Shown here: positions 40,016 to 51,085 of the stretch, piece after piece
Layout: every line of letters starts with the position of its first letter
Position numbering within the stretch: position 1 is the stretch's first letter
Assembly (NCBI RefSeq): GCF_024323335.1
Contig: NC_066585.1
Span: 179,617,149-179,681,148 of the forward strand
Direction: 5' to 3'
Origin: Lathyrus oleraceus
Lineage: Eukaryota > Streptophyta > Magnoliopsida > Fabales > Fabaceae
DNA: 64,000 bases
Translations under genes and position numbers: made by a program
Notes under the pieces: model-generated
Told to the model about the DNA's origin: nothing
What the model saw: only the letters and a program-made list of their open reading frames with translations
The model's database searches: none

Positions 40016-42422
40016 TATAACAACCCAATTTTAGTAATGAATTCTTATATTATTATTATTATTATATTTTATTTAATTATTTGGAGTGTTAAGTAATTAA
40101 TTGGTTGTTAGGTAGTATAATAATTTATTATATTAATTGAATTGGTGTATTAATTAATTATTTAGTTGTTATGAGATATAATTAAATAATTGAATTAATT
40201 AACTTGGTGTGCATATTGAATAGTTTAATTATTTGAATTAAATAGAGACATTTAAATATTAGGTTTTATTGGGCCTAGTAATTAAATTAGATGGATCATG
40301 ATTTAAGCCCAAACAGAATACTAATATAAATAGTAAGAGGAGAGGGAGAATAAGATTCATTTGATCATTTGACAACAATAGAGAAAGAGAAGAGGAAAAG
40401 TAAGGAGAAGAGGGGAAGAACAAGAGAGAAGCTAGGGTTTCCAGAAAATTGAAGAGGTAAGGGGGGAATCCTTATTATTATGGGTTAGTATGATTGGGTC
40501 AATGGGTAGAAACATGTTTAGGTTGAAATCCCTAATTTTCATGGTTTTGGAATGGTTAGGTCTTGATGAATATTCTCGATTTGTGATGATTTGATTGTGT
40601 TAAAACTGCAAATTAATGTTATATACTTAAAGTATTATATGAGTTATAATTTTCTGAACGTTTGACTTTTTACCGAATCGAAATCGGAGGTCCGGAAGTC
40701 CTCCAACGATGAAAAACACAGAAAATTCTGCATTCTGTTTTTGTGTTAACCGGTTACCCACCGAGGGTTAACCGGTTACTTGCTTAAAAATCTGTTGATT
40801 TTGTTTTTGTGTTAACCGGTTAGCCACCGAGCGTTAACCGATTACTTGCTTAAAAATCTGTGATTCTGTTTTTATGTTAACCGGTTACCCACCGAGCGTT
40901 AACCGGTTGCTTGCTTGAAAATCTTCGCAGGAAATTAATTATGTTTTATGTTAACTGGTTACCCACTGAGCGTTAACCGGTTACTTGCTCTGAAAAATGA
41001 AAAATTGAGATTTTACAAGTTGTAATCATCTTGGAATGAAATCTAATTGTGCATACTTGATAATTATTTTATATATGGTGATATATGGAATGTTAAGATA
41101 GTAGAGATGATCTTAATTGCCTATTTATGAATGATATACTGTTATGAATGTGTGTATGTACCATTGGTGGATAATTCATAGAGTTGAATTATGATGATAT
41201 GTGGAATGTTAAGATGGTAGAGATGATCTTAATTGCATATGTGTTGGTATTTGTACATTCATTCATGGCATGGTCGGCTTCATGGTGGAAGCGGTGAAAC
41301 TGTGGGTTCATATGGTATTAGACGTTGATCCTTGAATGGAAATAGGCGTAGCAGACGTTGATCCTTAATTAGAAATAGACGTAGTGGCTTGGATTCTAGA
41401 TATTGAATCGGAAAGCGGTGGAACGTTGGGTCCATATAGACGTTGATCCTTAATTGGAAATAGGCGTAGTGGCTTTGATCTTGTCCGGATCGGAAGCGTG
41501 GCTTGGATTCTAGATATTGAATCGGAAAGCGGTGAAACATTGGGTTCACATTGAGGTACCGCATGCATAGAGTCACATGTCTTGAATTGAGTCACATTAG
41601 AGTTAAGTGATAATTGAGTGTATGCAGTGTTGTGATTGTGATATGGTAATTGAATTTGGTGATATTTGGATACATAACTTGGCAAAATATGTGATTATGT
41701 GATAATTGTCGTTATGTGTATAGTTGGGAATATAGTATTGGATTTTAATATTGTACTCCTTGAGTTTGATGGATGTTTGAAACATGTGAAATAAATGTTG
41801 GTTAATATTATTTACATGGTTATATGAAGTGTGATGGATTCCTTTAATTGTTGATTTAATCATTGTGCCTTATTATACTTTTTCATAATGATTTGAATTC
41901 TCACCCTTTCTGTTTAAATGTTGCCTTTACATGGGCATCGTGCATATACTCAAGAGTAGTATTGCTAAAGTAAGTGTACGGTAGCTCGCTCGAGCTTTAG
42001 CTGGAGAGTTTTCGTGTTTCAGTTTAGAGACTAAGTAGTGAGTCAATGCTCTGGTCATGTAACACTGGGTAGATTAGTTGTATTGAACTCATATCTTATT
42101 TGGATATGCATTACGTTATTACTTGTTTTATTTTATCTTGAGGTGATTGTTGAGAGATGATCATGGTATGAGACATGGATCATTTTATGAAATAAATGAG
42201 TATTTATTATTTTCCGCTGCGAACGCATATTCTTGAATATTCATGATAATGGAAATGTGTTATTTTAAATGACCAGGTGTATTATATATTGATTATGAAT
42301 GATGTTGTTTTTTGAAAGCTTTTAGTTTTTGAAAACGTCGATGTGACGCCCTTTTGTTTATATGCGTGCTTATTTACTCTGATTATATGTTAAGTATTTT
42401 GGGATAGAAAAGGGGTGTTACA
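40016..42422 (+). repeat. 5' LTR of the Tekay element (2407 bp)
   Basis: It begins TATAACAACCC (terminal TG changed to TA, as in every array unit) and ends GGGTGTTACA before the primer site. The first 1055 bp are also the LTR half of array unit 21. Private bases absent from the other units include GAATAG near 40218, AAACAGAAT near 40312, GAGGGTTAACC near 40766 and GCTCTGAAA near 40988. The part after 41070 is not in the array and contains a small repeated module at 41290-41560. It would supply the promoter for gag-pol. Confidence 0.93.
41290..41560 (+). repeat. Short repeated modules inside the Tekay LTR
   Basis: GACGTTGATCCTT(G/A)A followed by GGAAATAG(G/A)CGTAG occurs three times (about 41322, 41354 and 41438). 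The longer phrase TGGCTTGGATTCTAGATATTGAATCGGAAAGCGGTG occurs twice (about 41389 and 41500). The right LTR has the same arrangement at about 56410-56680. The open frames across this region on the minus strand follow from the repeat and show no coding family. Confidence 0.75.
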
Positions 42423-42426
42423 TTAG

Positions 42427-42438
42427 TGGTATCAGAGC
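42427..42438 (+). other. Primer-binding site of the Tekay element (tRNA-iMet)
   Basis: TGGTATCAGAGC, four bases after the LTR end at 42422, matches the 3' end of initiator tRNA-Met. Confidence 0.95.
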
Positions 42439-42549
42439 ATGGTCGACCAGTTGGTCAATAGTCATTAGGGTTTTCCATCCCGTAGTATTTGATTTGTGTA
42501 TCTGACACGATCGATACTGTTTGTTTGGTTCTTCGGGCTGTTCAGGACG

Positions 42550-45500
42550 ATGGTTGCAGGTAGGAATCACGATGAAATTGCTGAGGCGCTGAGGATGTTG
42601 GCTGAATCCATGGGTCAAATCCATCAAGCGAATGCTAGTAACCGAAATGGAGATGATGATGAGTTCCGTGCTTTGGGGAGATTCCAGCGGAACAATCCGC
42701 TTGTCTTTGAGGGTGAGCATGCACCTGATAAAGCTCAAGCTTGGCTGAAGGAAATTGAGAAGATCTTCAGAGTCATGAACTGTATTGATGCTCAGAAGGT
42801 GCAGTTTGGTACCCATATGCTTGAGAAGGAAGCTGAAGATTGGTGGAATAACACTCTTCAGAGGTTCGAAGAAGACAACATTGAGGTTACTTGGGCTCTT
42901 TTCCGTGATGTCTTCTTGGAGAACTATTTTCCGGAAGATTGTCGTGGGAAGAAAGAGGTGGAGTTCCTTGAATTGAAGCAAGGAAATGGTACAGTTGCGG
43001 AATATGCTGCTAGATTTCAGAAGCTTATCAAGTATTGTCCTCATTACAATACTGCTAATGCTGAGAGATCTAAATGCTTGAAGTTTGTGAATGGCTTGAG
43101 ACATGATATCAAGAAGGCCATTGGTTACCAATAGATTACTCGTTTTACGGAGTTGGTTAACAAGAGTCAGATTTATGACAAGGATAATAGGGAGAGTGCT
43201 TCTGTCTACAAGAGTTTGAAGGGGAAAAACCAAGATCGTGGGAAGCCGTATGATGACAAAAGGAGACAATCTGGTTTTGGCAAGAAGCCAAGTGAGGGAG
43301 GATCTTCTACTCCACTTAAGTGTTTCAAATGTGGCGTTGAAGGTCATCGTGCTATTGATTGTAGTAGGGATCCTGTGAAGTGTTTCAATTGTGGCAAGAG
43401 TGGTCACAGAGCAAACAATTGTGGAGTTGGTTCGAGCGTGACTTGTTTCAATTATGGTGAGAAAGGTCAGATTAGTACCAAATGTGATAAGCCGAAGAAG
43501 GAGCAAGCGAAGGGAAAGGTGTTTGCATTGTCTAGTGCGGAGCCCACTACCGATGATAGGCTAATCCAAGGTACGTGCTTTATTAATGGTACACCTTTAA
43601 CTGCCATTATTGATATCGGTGCAACACATTCTTTCATTTCTTTGGATTATGCTAAGATACTGAATCTTATATTATCTGATATGCATAGAAGTATGGTTAT
43701 TGATACACCTGCTATGGGTTCTGTTTCTACTTCCTATGCATGTCTGAATTGTCCGTTGAGTATCTTTGGTAGGGATTTTGGAATTGATTTAATTTGTATT
43801 CCTTTAGAGCAACTGGATGTGATTTTGGGTATGAATTGGTTAGAAGTTAATCAGGTGTATATCAACTGTTTCGAGAAGAAGGTTATCTTTCCTGAGGTTG
43901 GTGCTAAGGAAGATTGGTGTGTGTCTGCTAAGCAAGTTGATGAATTGGTGCAAGATGGTGCTGAGTTGTTTATGTTGTTGGCAACATTGGATATTCGTGA
44001 GAAAAGGACGATTGAAGAATTGCCAATAGTTTGTGAGTTTGCGGAGGTATTTCCGGAAGATATAAGTGATTTACCGCCGGAACGTGAGGTTGAGTTTTCG
44101 ATTGATTTAGTTCCTGGAACTAGTCTTGTATCGATGGCTCCCTATAGAATGTTTGCTTCTGAGTTGAAAGAGTTGAAGAGTCAACTTGAAGACTAGCTTG
44201 AGAAAAGGTTTACTCGTCCTAGTGTGTCGCCGTGGGGTGCACCTGTTCTGTTGGTCAAGAAGAAAGAAGGTTCTATGAGATTATGTGTTGATTATAGACA
44301 ACTGAACAAAGTGACGATTAAGAACAAGTATCCACTTCCGAGGATTGACGATCTGATGGATCAGCTGGTTGGAGCTTGTGTGTTTAGCAAAATTGATTTA
44401 AGGTATGGGTATCATCAGATTCGTGTAAAGGCTGAGGATATTCAAAAGACTGCTTTTAGGACAAGGTACGATCACTACGAGTACTCAGTGATGCCTTTTG
44501 GTGTGACTAATGCACCTGGTGTATTTATGGAGTATATGAATAGAATTTTTCATGATTATCTGGATAAGTTTGTGGTTGTGTTCATCGATGATATATTGAT
44601 TTATTCCAAGAGTAAAGAGGATCATGCCGAACATTTGAAGGTTGTGTTATCGGTGTTGAAAGAGAGGAAGTTGTTTGCTAAACTCTCTAAATGTGAGTTT
44701 TGGTTGAGTGAAGTAAGTTTTCTTGGACATGTGATTTCGAGTGGTGGTATTTCTGTGGATCCTACGAAGATTGAAGTTGTATCTCAATGGGAAGCTCCTA
44801 AGTCTGTTGCTGAGATTCGAAGTTTCCTTGGTTTGGCTGGTTATTATAGGAAGTTCATTGAAGGATTTTCTATGTTGTCGTTACCATTGGCGCAGTTGAA
44901 TAGGAAAGGTAAAGCTTTCATTTGGACTTCGCAGTGTGAAGCGAATTTTCAAGAGCTTAAGAGAAGATTGACTATGGCTCCTATTTTGATTTTATCGGAT
45001 CCGTTAGAAACTTTCGTGGTGTATTGTGATGCTTCTTTGTTGGGTTTGGGAGGTGTTTTGATGCAAAAAGGGCAAGTAGTAGCTTATGCTTCAAGGAAAC
45101 TTAAAGTTCACAAGAGGAATTATCCGACGCATGATTTAGAGTTGGCCGCCGTTGTGTTTGTGTTGAATCTTTGGAGACATTATTTGTTTGGATCGCGATT
45201 TGACGTGTTTAGTGATCACAAGAGTTTGAAGTACTTGTTCGATCAGAAGGAATTGAACATGAGGCAAAGGAGATGGTTGGAATTCTTGAAAGATTATGAT
45301 TTTGGTTTGAATTATCATCCTGGAAAGGCGAATGTTGTAGCCGATGCATTGAGTAGGAAGTCATTGCACATGTCCATGTTGATGATTCGAGAGTTAGAAT
45401 TGTTGGAGCAATTTAGAGATCTGAGTTTTGTTTGTGAAGCGACGTCTTCGTGTGTTAAGCTTGGGATGTTGAAGCTTACGTGTGGCATTCTTGACGAGAT

Positions 45501-45895
45501 TAGAGAAGGTCAGAAGTCAGATTTGAAATTAGTCGATGTTATGACATTGATTAATCAAGGCAAAGGCGGTGACTTTCGGATTGATGAGAATGGTATCATG
45601 AGGTGTCGTGATCGAGTTTGTGTTCCGGATGTTGCGGATTTGAGAAAGAGGATTCTTGAGGAAGGGCATAGAAGTGGTTTGAGTATTCATCCTGGTGCTT
45701 CTAAAATGTATCAAGACTTGAGAAAGATGTTTTGGTGGCAAGGTATGAAGAAGGATGTAGCGGAATTTGTGTATTCGTGTTTGACTTGTCAAAAGTCAAA
45801 GATTGAACATCAAAAGCCGTTTGGTTTGATGCAACCGTTATCTATTCCCGAGTGGAAGTGGGATAGTATCTCTATGGATTTTGTTTCGGGCTTGC
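42550..45895 (+). pseudogene. Tekay Gag-Pol polyprotein, first part (Gag, PR, RT, RNaseH, integrase N-terminus)
   Basis: A single frame from ATG 42550, the likely gag start (MVAGRNHDEI). Gag covers about 42550-43320. Two intact CX2CX4HX4C knuckles start at 43321 and 43381; a third near 43444 has lost a Cys (CFNYG) and its His. The protease triad reads DIG (43612-43620) instead of DTG/DSG. RT has [13 protein letters not shown] start near 44230, the FIDD catalytic motif at 44581-44592 and MPFG near 44490; RNaseH starts near 45015 (YCDAS); the integrase HHCC zinc domain is about 45660-45795. In-frame TAG stops sit at 43132-43134 and 44194-44196, the second just before RT. The copia insertion ends the frame after the first integrase-core residues. 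A dead copy. Confidence 0.9.
45891..45895 (+). other. Target-site duplication of copia B, left copy
   Basis: CTTGC immediately before the TG of the left LTR. The identical CTTGC follows the CA of the right LTR at 54073-54077. Five bases is the usual copia duplication length, so both ends of the insertion are defined to the base. Confidence 0.95.
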
Positions 45896-47279
45896 TGAAA
45901 TTCTAGTTATCAGACTTTGGATGTCACACTGGTTGTTATGACATCCAATTCTGCACAGACAGGGATTATGCAGAACTTAACAGTAAGTGCAGTAAATAAC
46001 ACAAGTAATTGTTCACCCAGTTCAGTCCAACATGACCTACATCTGGGGGCTACCAAGCCAGGGAGGAAATCCACTATTAGTAGTATCAATTCAAAGCTAA
46101 ACTCACCCGTTTACAACTTATCACTTAATCCCTACCCAATGCAATTTCAATCTTAACCTAAGATCAGAGTTCCTACTCACTCCCCCTCAATCACCTCAGT
46201 GATATTAAAGACACTTTGAAGTCACACTTCAAAAACAACTCTTGATTATGCTTCACAGCTTAAATCAAGATACACAGCACTCACGCTTAAAAGCTTTGAG
46301 TGACACAACACTTACAACTCAATGAACACCCTATGCCAAAGCTATCATCTACTTGATAATGGCTTGGCTTACAAGATACGTCTAATACAAGACTCACAAA
46401 AATACAGCAGTGAAGTATGATGGACACACAAAATCTTCACGCCTCAAAATCCCCGAAACTGAATGAAGGAACGCCTTCCTTTTTATATTGCAGCACCTGG
46501 GGTTTTGCACCTGTATTCTCCTGAATTTAAGGTCACTCAAGTTCCCATAAATTCAACATTTAGGTTACTAACAAATAGGCTATTTGTTAGGTTCATTGAA
46601 TGTAGATTGGTTGTTGATTTCCTGGTTTTTCTCTAAGCTGTTGACTTCCTGAAGAATAGCCTGAGAAAAAGCTGAAACAGAAAACTGAACAACCTACAAT
46701 TTAGCATATGCTGTCAGGAATGAATGTCACGACATTCAGCTTGACATCAAGGTCCATATGCTGAGTCTGTTTTTCCAGAAAACAGACTGTACAATTTTGC
46801 TGACCTGTACATGATCAAAATGATCATACTACAGTAACAGCTTACATTAATAAATGCCAAAGTGTCCAACTTAACATTTACACAATTGGCCTTAAGTTAG
46901 TTCTGTTATTCTTTTGAAGAACAAACTAAGTTACATGCTGAAGTATAGCAGAACACCACTCTGCCTAATCTTCAGTTCCTGCTGTCAATGAGGAATGTCA
47001 TAACATCCAGTTTGACATTCAATCAGTAGGCCTTATGCCAGGTCTGGTTCTTCCTTGATAACCAGACTGCACTTAAATACTAAGTTCTAACAGAACTCCT
47101 GCTGTTCTATTCCTTAGTATCTGTTAACAGGTATGAGTGTCACACCATCTAGTTTGACATTCATTAAATCCTGTGTTAGCTAGTCCTGTAGTAACTACAA
47201 TGTAGTCACACATACATGTTATGACATCAGTCAAGACATTAGTGTTTTACCATATAATGCAGCCAATTAAACACCTACA
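45896..47279 (-). repeat. 3' LTR of copia B (left copy)
   Basis: On the plus strand it runs from TGAAATTCTAG to ACACCTACA, flanked by CTTGC on the left and the polypurine tract on the right. Nearly identical to 52689-54072. The minus strand carries TATAAAAA at 46487-46480. Repeated short phrases of the type TGTCA(T/C)GACAT occur through U3 (e.g. about 46727, 46998 and 47218). Confidence 0.95.
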
Positions 47280-47294
47280 AACTCCCCCTTTGGC
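47280..47294 (-). other. Polypurine tract of copia B
   Basis: The minus strand reads GCCAAAGGGGGAGTT directly next to the 3' LTR, the expected site where plus-strand DNA synthesis is primed. A second tract with the same AAAGGGGGAGT core lies at 47518-47534. Confidence 0.88.
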
Positions 47295-47651
47295 AAATTT
47301 TTGGCTAAAACACTTTGATCCCCATAACAGAGTTCATAGCAGCGGAATAATACTAGCTAATACACTCAGAGTGGCAACACACTCACACACATGGAAGTTA
47401 AATAACAACTTCACACAGCAGCACACACACAGTTGCTGCAGGGGAGGGAATCTTCAGATCTGTCATGAGAGTCTGTTGTAGAGACCCACTCTATTTGTCA
47501 GCGGTAGTGGTGGTTATTACTCCCCCTTTTTGTCAAAAATGTTGCCAAAGCCAACAACATAGCCAGAGCACAATGACAGAGATCCAGACTTGGTTTTACT
47601 TCACAGTTTCAACCAAGTTAACATCCCCTTGATCTTGCTTCACAGCTTCGA
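47295..47651 (-). other. Noncoding 3' region of copia B, with a second polypurine tract
   Basis: No frame with family resemblance. It holds a duplicate polypurine tract (complement of ATTACTCCCCCTTTTTGTC, 47516-47534). It also has two short mirrored phrases around TTGATCTTGCTTCACAGC (47630-47650) and GGTTTTACTTCACAGTTTC (47592-47610), which recur in the copia LTRs (e.g. 770-835). Confidence 0.6.
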
Positions 47652-47921
47652 TCAAGTACTCACCCACTTCTGCTTTACAGTAGGTACCACCATATCAGAT
47701 GCCCTGATTTTGTTTCTGACATTCAGAACCACTCCTGCATGAACAGCATCCTTGAACTCCTGCAGGTACATTGACCTTCTCACAGTAGGGTGTCTCCTTA
47801 CCCTCTTGTATCCGCCCTTGTTACAAGTAGCATAGCTATGATCTGGTGCCCAATCATAACTAAGTACAAATTGTTTAATAGACAGAGATATTAAACAATT
47901 TATTCCCAACATCAGTGGTTG
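47652..47921 (-). CDS. In-frame extension after the copia B pol stop (89 codons), possible envelope-like remnant
   Basis: The pol frame ends in TAG at 47924-47922, and the same frame then stays open for 89 codons to 47652. The six bases after the stop are CAACCA, matching the leaky-stop consensus UAG CAR YYA. In the related soybean element SIRE1 an envelope-like protein is made by suppression of a stop after pol, so position and context fit. The extension is far shorter than that gene and has no clear membrane segment. It is rich in Arg/Lys/Val (e.g. GGYKRVRRHPTVRRS). I do not recognise a domain. It could be a truncated envelope-like frame or chance. Confidence 0.4.
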   Translation of the reverse strand, partial: QPLMLGINCLISLSIKQFVLSYDWAPDHSYATCNKGGYKRVRRHPTVRRSMYLQEFKDAVHAGVVLNVRNKIRASDMVVPTVKQKWVST

Positions 47922-50900
47922 CTATAAGGTCTCAGAGAGACATATTCCCAGTTTTCTCCTTAAGTTTTCAAACTGAGTAGCATCCAGAGCCTTTGTAAAT
48001 ATGTCAGCCAGTTGAAGATCCGTGGCTACATGTTCCAAAGTGATCACTTTGTCTTCCACCAGATCTCTGATGAAGTGGTGCCTAATGTCAATATGCTTGG
48101 TCCTGCTGTGTTGGATGGGATTCTTGGAGATATTGATGGCACTGAGATTATCACAAAATAATGTCATGACATTTTGAGAGACATTGTACTCAGTGAGCAT
48201 ATGTTTCATCCAAACCAGTTGGGAGCAACTGCTTCCAGCAGCTATGTATTCAGCCTCTGCAGTGGACAGAGAGACACAATTCTGCTTCTTGCTGAACCAC
48301 GATATGAGGTTTTCTCCTAAGAAGAAACATCCACCTGATGTGCTTTTTCTGTCATCAGCACTTCCAGCCCAATCAGCATCACAGTACCCAGATAGGACAG
48401 GCTCAGACCCATGTGAATACAGCATCCCATAGTCACACGTCCCATTGATGTACTTGAGAATCCTTTTGACTTGATTCAAGTGGCTCACCTTGGGCTCTGC
48501 TTGGTATCTGGCACACACTCCAACTGCATAAGAAATGTCAGGTCTACTTGCAGTTAGATACAGCAGACTACCTATCATGCTTTTGTACAGGCATTGATCA
48601 ACACTAGGCCCTCCATCATCTTTGGTTAACTTCAGATGAGTAGGAGCAGGAGTCCTCTTGTGCCTGGCATTATCCATACCAAACTTCTTAACTATGTTCT
48701 TGGCATACTTGCTTTGGGAGAGAAACATAGAGTCCTCCATTTGGTTTACTTGCATTCCAAGGAAATAGGTCAGTTCTCCCACTGGACTCATTTCAAACTC
48801 AAACTGCATCTGGTGAACAAATTTTTTAACCATTTGTTCTGACATTCCACCAAAGACTATATCATCAACATAGATTTGAGCTATCATGATTTTGCCTTCT
48901 TCATCCTTCACAAACAAGGTTTTATCTATGCCACCCTTTCTGTATCCATTTGAGGTCAGAAATTCGGTTAACCTTTCATACCAAGCTCTGGGTGCTTGCT
49001 TCAACCCATACAAGGCTTTCTTCAACTTGTATACATGCTCAGGTTGGTTAGGATCACAGAACCCTTTGGGTTGTTCCACATAGACTTCTTCATTCAGGTA
49101 GCCATTCAAGAATGCACTCTTCACATCCATTTGGAATAGCTTAAACTTCAGGATGCAAGCTACCCCCAACAGCAATCTGATGGACTCAAGTCTAGCCACA
49201 GGAGCAAAAGTCTCATCAAAGTCTACCCCTTCAACTTGAGTGTATCCTTGAGCTACTAGTCTTGCTTTATTTCTAGTAATTACTCCTTTCTCATCAGATT
49301 TGTTTTTGTAGATCCACTTGGTACCAATGATGTTGGACCCTTCAGGTCTTGGAACTAGCTCCCATACTTCATGCCTTGTGAACTGCTCGAGTTCCTCTTG
49401 CATGGAAATGATCCAGTATTCATCAGTCAGGGCTTCTTTCACATTCTTTGGTTCAACCTTGGAAACAAAGCAGGAATTTGAGGTTATTCCTCTTGATCTG
49501 GTAGTTACACCACTGGTGGGATCCCCTATGATAAGATCCTTAGGGTGGTCTTTCTGAATTCTGATAGATGGCACTTTGGTGGTTGCATCTACTTCACATT
49601 CAGGAGGAGGTTCCTGTACTTCTTCAGACTTGACTAGAGTGTCAGTTGAACTGTCAAGGAATGTTTCAACATCCTCCATGACATCGGTTCCTTCCTCTTT
49701 ATCATCCACAATAACATTTATGGATTCCATCAGGACATTGGTCCTGTAGTTGAACACTCTGTAGGCTCTACTGTTAGTGGAGTATCCCAAGAATATACCT
49801 TCATCACTTTTGGGATCTAGCTTCCTTCTCTGTTCACGATCTGTGAGAATGTAGCATTTACTTCCAAAGATATGAAAGTACTTCACAGTGGGTTTTCTGC
49901 CCTTCCATATTTCATACAGAGTGGAGGAGGTTCCTTTTCTCAAGGTGACTCTGTTGTGAACATAGCACGCGGTATTCATTGCTTCAGCCCAAAAGTGCAT
50001 GGGGAGCTTCTTTGCATGAATCATTGCTCTGGCAGATTCTTGAATAGTTCTATTTTTTCTTTCAACTATTCCATTCTGCTGAGGAGTTATAGGAGAGGAG
50101 AACTCATGGCTTATTCCTTCAGACGAGCAAAACTCATCAAACTTGGAATTCTTGAACTCAGTACCATGATCACTTCTAATCCGGACCACACAACTGTCCT
50201 TTTCCCTTTGAAGTCTTATGCACAGATCTTTGAAGACATCAAATGTATCTGACTTCTCTCTGATGAAGCTTATCCACGTGTATCTGGAATGGTCATCAAC
50301 CACCACGTAAGCATACTTCTTCCCACCAAGACTTTCAACCTGCATAGGTCCCATTAGGTCCATGTGCAACAGTTCCAGAACTCTGAGGTTGTGGAATGTC
50401 CCAGCTTCGGGTGTGACATCTTGGTTTGCTTGCCCACCTGGCATTCTCCACAGACTCTTCCTTCATCAATCAGAAGCTTTGGAATTCCTCTGACTGCTTC
50501 CTTGGATATGATCTTCTTCATTCCACGTAAGTGGATATGTCCAAGTCTTCTATGCCACAGCTTCACCTCCTGTTCTTCCTTGGCTGAGGAGCATGTTGTG
50601 GAAAAGTTAGAGAGTTCAGGTTCCCACAGGTAGCAGTTGTCTTTGGACCTGGTTCCTCTCATAACTTCCTCATTGTCACCATTTGTCACAATGCATAGCT
50701 CCTTAGTAAACTGAACATGAAAACCTTGATCACACAGCTGACTTATGCTGATGAGGTTTGCAGTTAGTCCTCTTACTAACAGCACATTGTTTAGTTTTGG
50801 CACTCCAGAACAGTCCAGTTTGCCCACACGTCTTATTTTTCCTTTGGCACCATCACCAAAGGTCACAAAGCTGGTAGTGTGAGGTTGAATATCTACCAGT

Positions 50901-51085
50901 AGATTTTCCATACCAGTCATATGTCTTGAGCATCCACTGTCAAAGTACCAGTCTTCTCTGGAAGAAGCCCTTAGAGCAGTGTGTGCTATCCTAGCATACC
51001 ATTGTTGCTTCTTAATGGGAACACATCGCTTATGTGTTTTGTGCTTAGGTCTGACATGCGAGGCTCTGTTAGGGAAACCATGAAT
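47922..51085 (-). pseudogene. Copia B Pol (PR, IN, RT, RNaseH), one frameshift
   Basis: It continues the gag frame after the TAG at 51088-51086. Protease DSG triad lies at 50941-50933 in WYFDSGCSRHMTG. The integrase zinc domain has HRRLGH ... CGECQ. The frame breaks near 50380-50390 (CTCTGAGG, apparently one base lost) and resumes in the frame ending at 47922. Then come the integrase core (first Asp in HMDLMGP, second in RSDHGTEF, Glu in NGIVERKN), RT with FQMDVKSAFLNG and the YVDD motif, and RNaseH with CDADWAG, STAEAEYIA and the C-terminal KHIDIRHHFIRD. All catalytic residues I can see are kept. Only the frameshift, and the stop before it, disable it. Confidence 0.9.

Larger units (their letters stand above)
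3100..41070 (+). repeat. 21-unit tandem array (about 1.79 kb unit) made of Ogre 3' repeat plus Tekay LTR
   Basis: Each unit begins GTCCTTATATGATAAAATTG and ends at TTGATAATTATTTT. Unit starts: 3100, 4891, 6681, 8472, 10264, 12055, 13845, 15636, 17428, 19219, 21011, 22803, 24595, 26387, 28178, 29970, 31761, 33552, 35518, 37310, 39280; the last ends at 41070. Nineteen units are 1790-1792 bp, varying mainly in an A-run near offset 670; units 18 and 20 are 1966 and 1970 bp. The first about 736 bp of each is Ogre 3' sub-repeat and the last about 1055 bp is the 5' part of the Tekay LTR. The last unit's LTR half is the actual 5' LTR of the Tekay element. Units differ by only a few bases each. All are head to tail, with no long open frame. 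Confidence 0.97.

Noticed and set aside
3100..41070. CRISPR-like or bacterial repeat array
   Set aside because: The unit is 1.79 kb with no short repeat/spacer alternation. The surrounding elements are plant LTR retrotransposons.
3100..41070. Ribosomal DNA or other gene tandem array
   Set aside because: No rRNA or histone sequence and no long open frame in the unit. Both halves are explained by Tekay LTR and Ogre 3' repeat.
41280..41863. Open frames of 86-106 codons on the minus strand in the LTR (and copies at 56399-56804)
   Set aside because: They follow the repeated LTR module, are not related to any family I know, and lie in the noncoding LTR.
42418..43506. 362-codon frame on the minus strand
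   Set aside because: Antisense shadow of Tekay gag, whose plus frame has the Gag domain and zinc knuckles.
45917..46156. 79-codon frame, identical copy at 52710-52949
   Set aside because: The duplication is just the two copia B LTRs, and it lies antisense to the element.
49872..50252. 126-codon plus-strand frame and others at 48184-52565
   Set aside because: All are antisense to copia B gag-pol, which has complete domain evidence.
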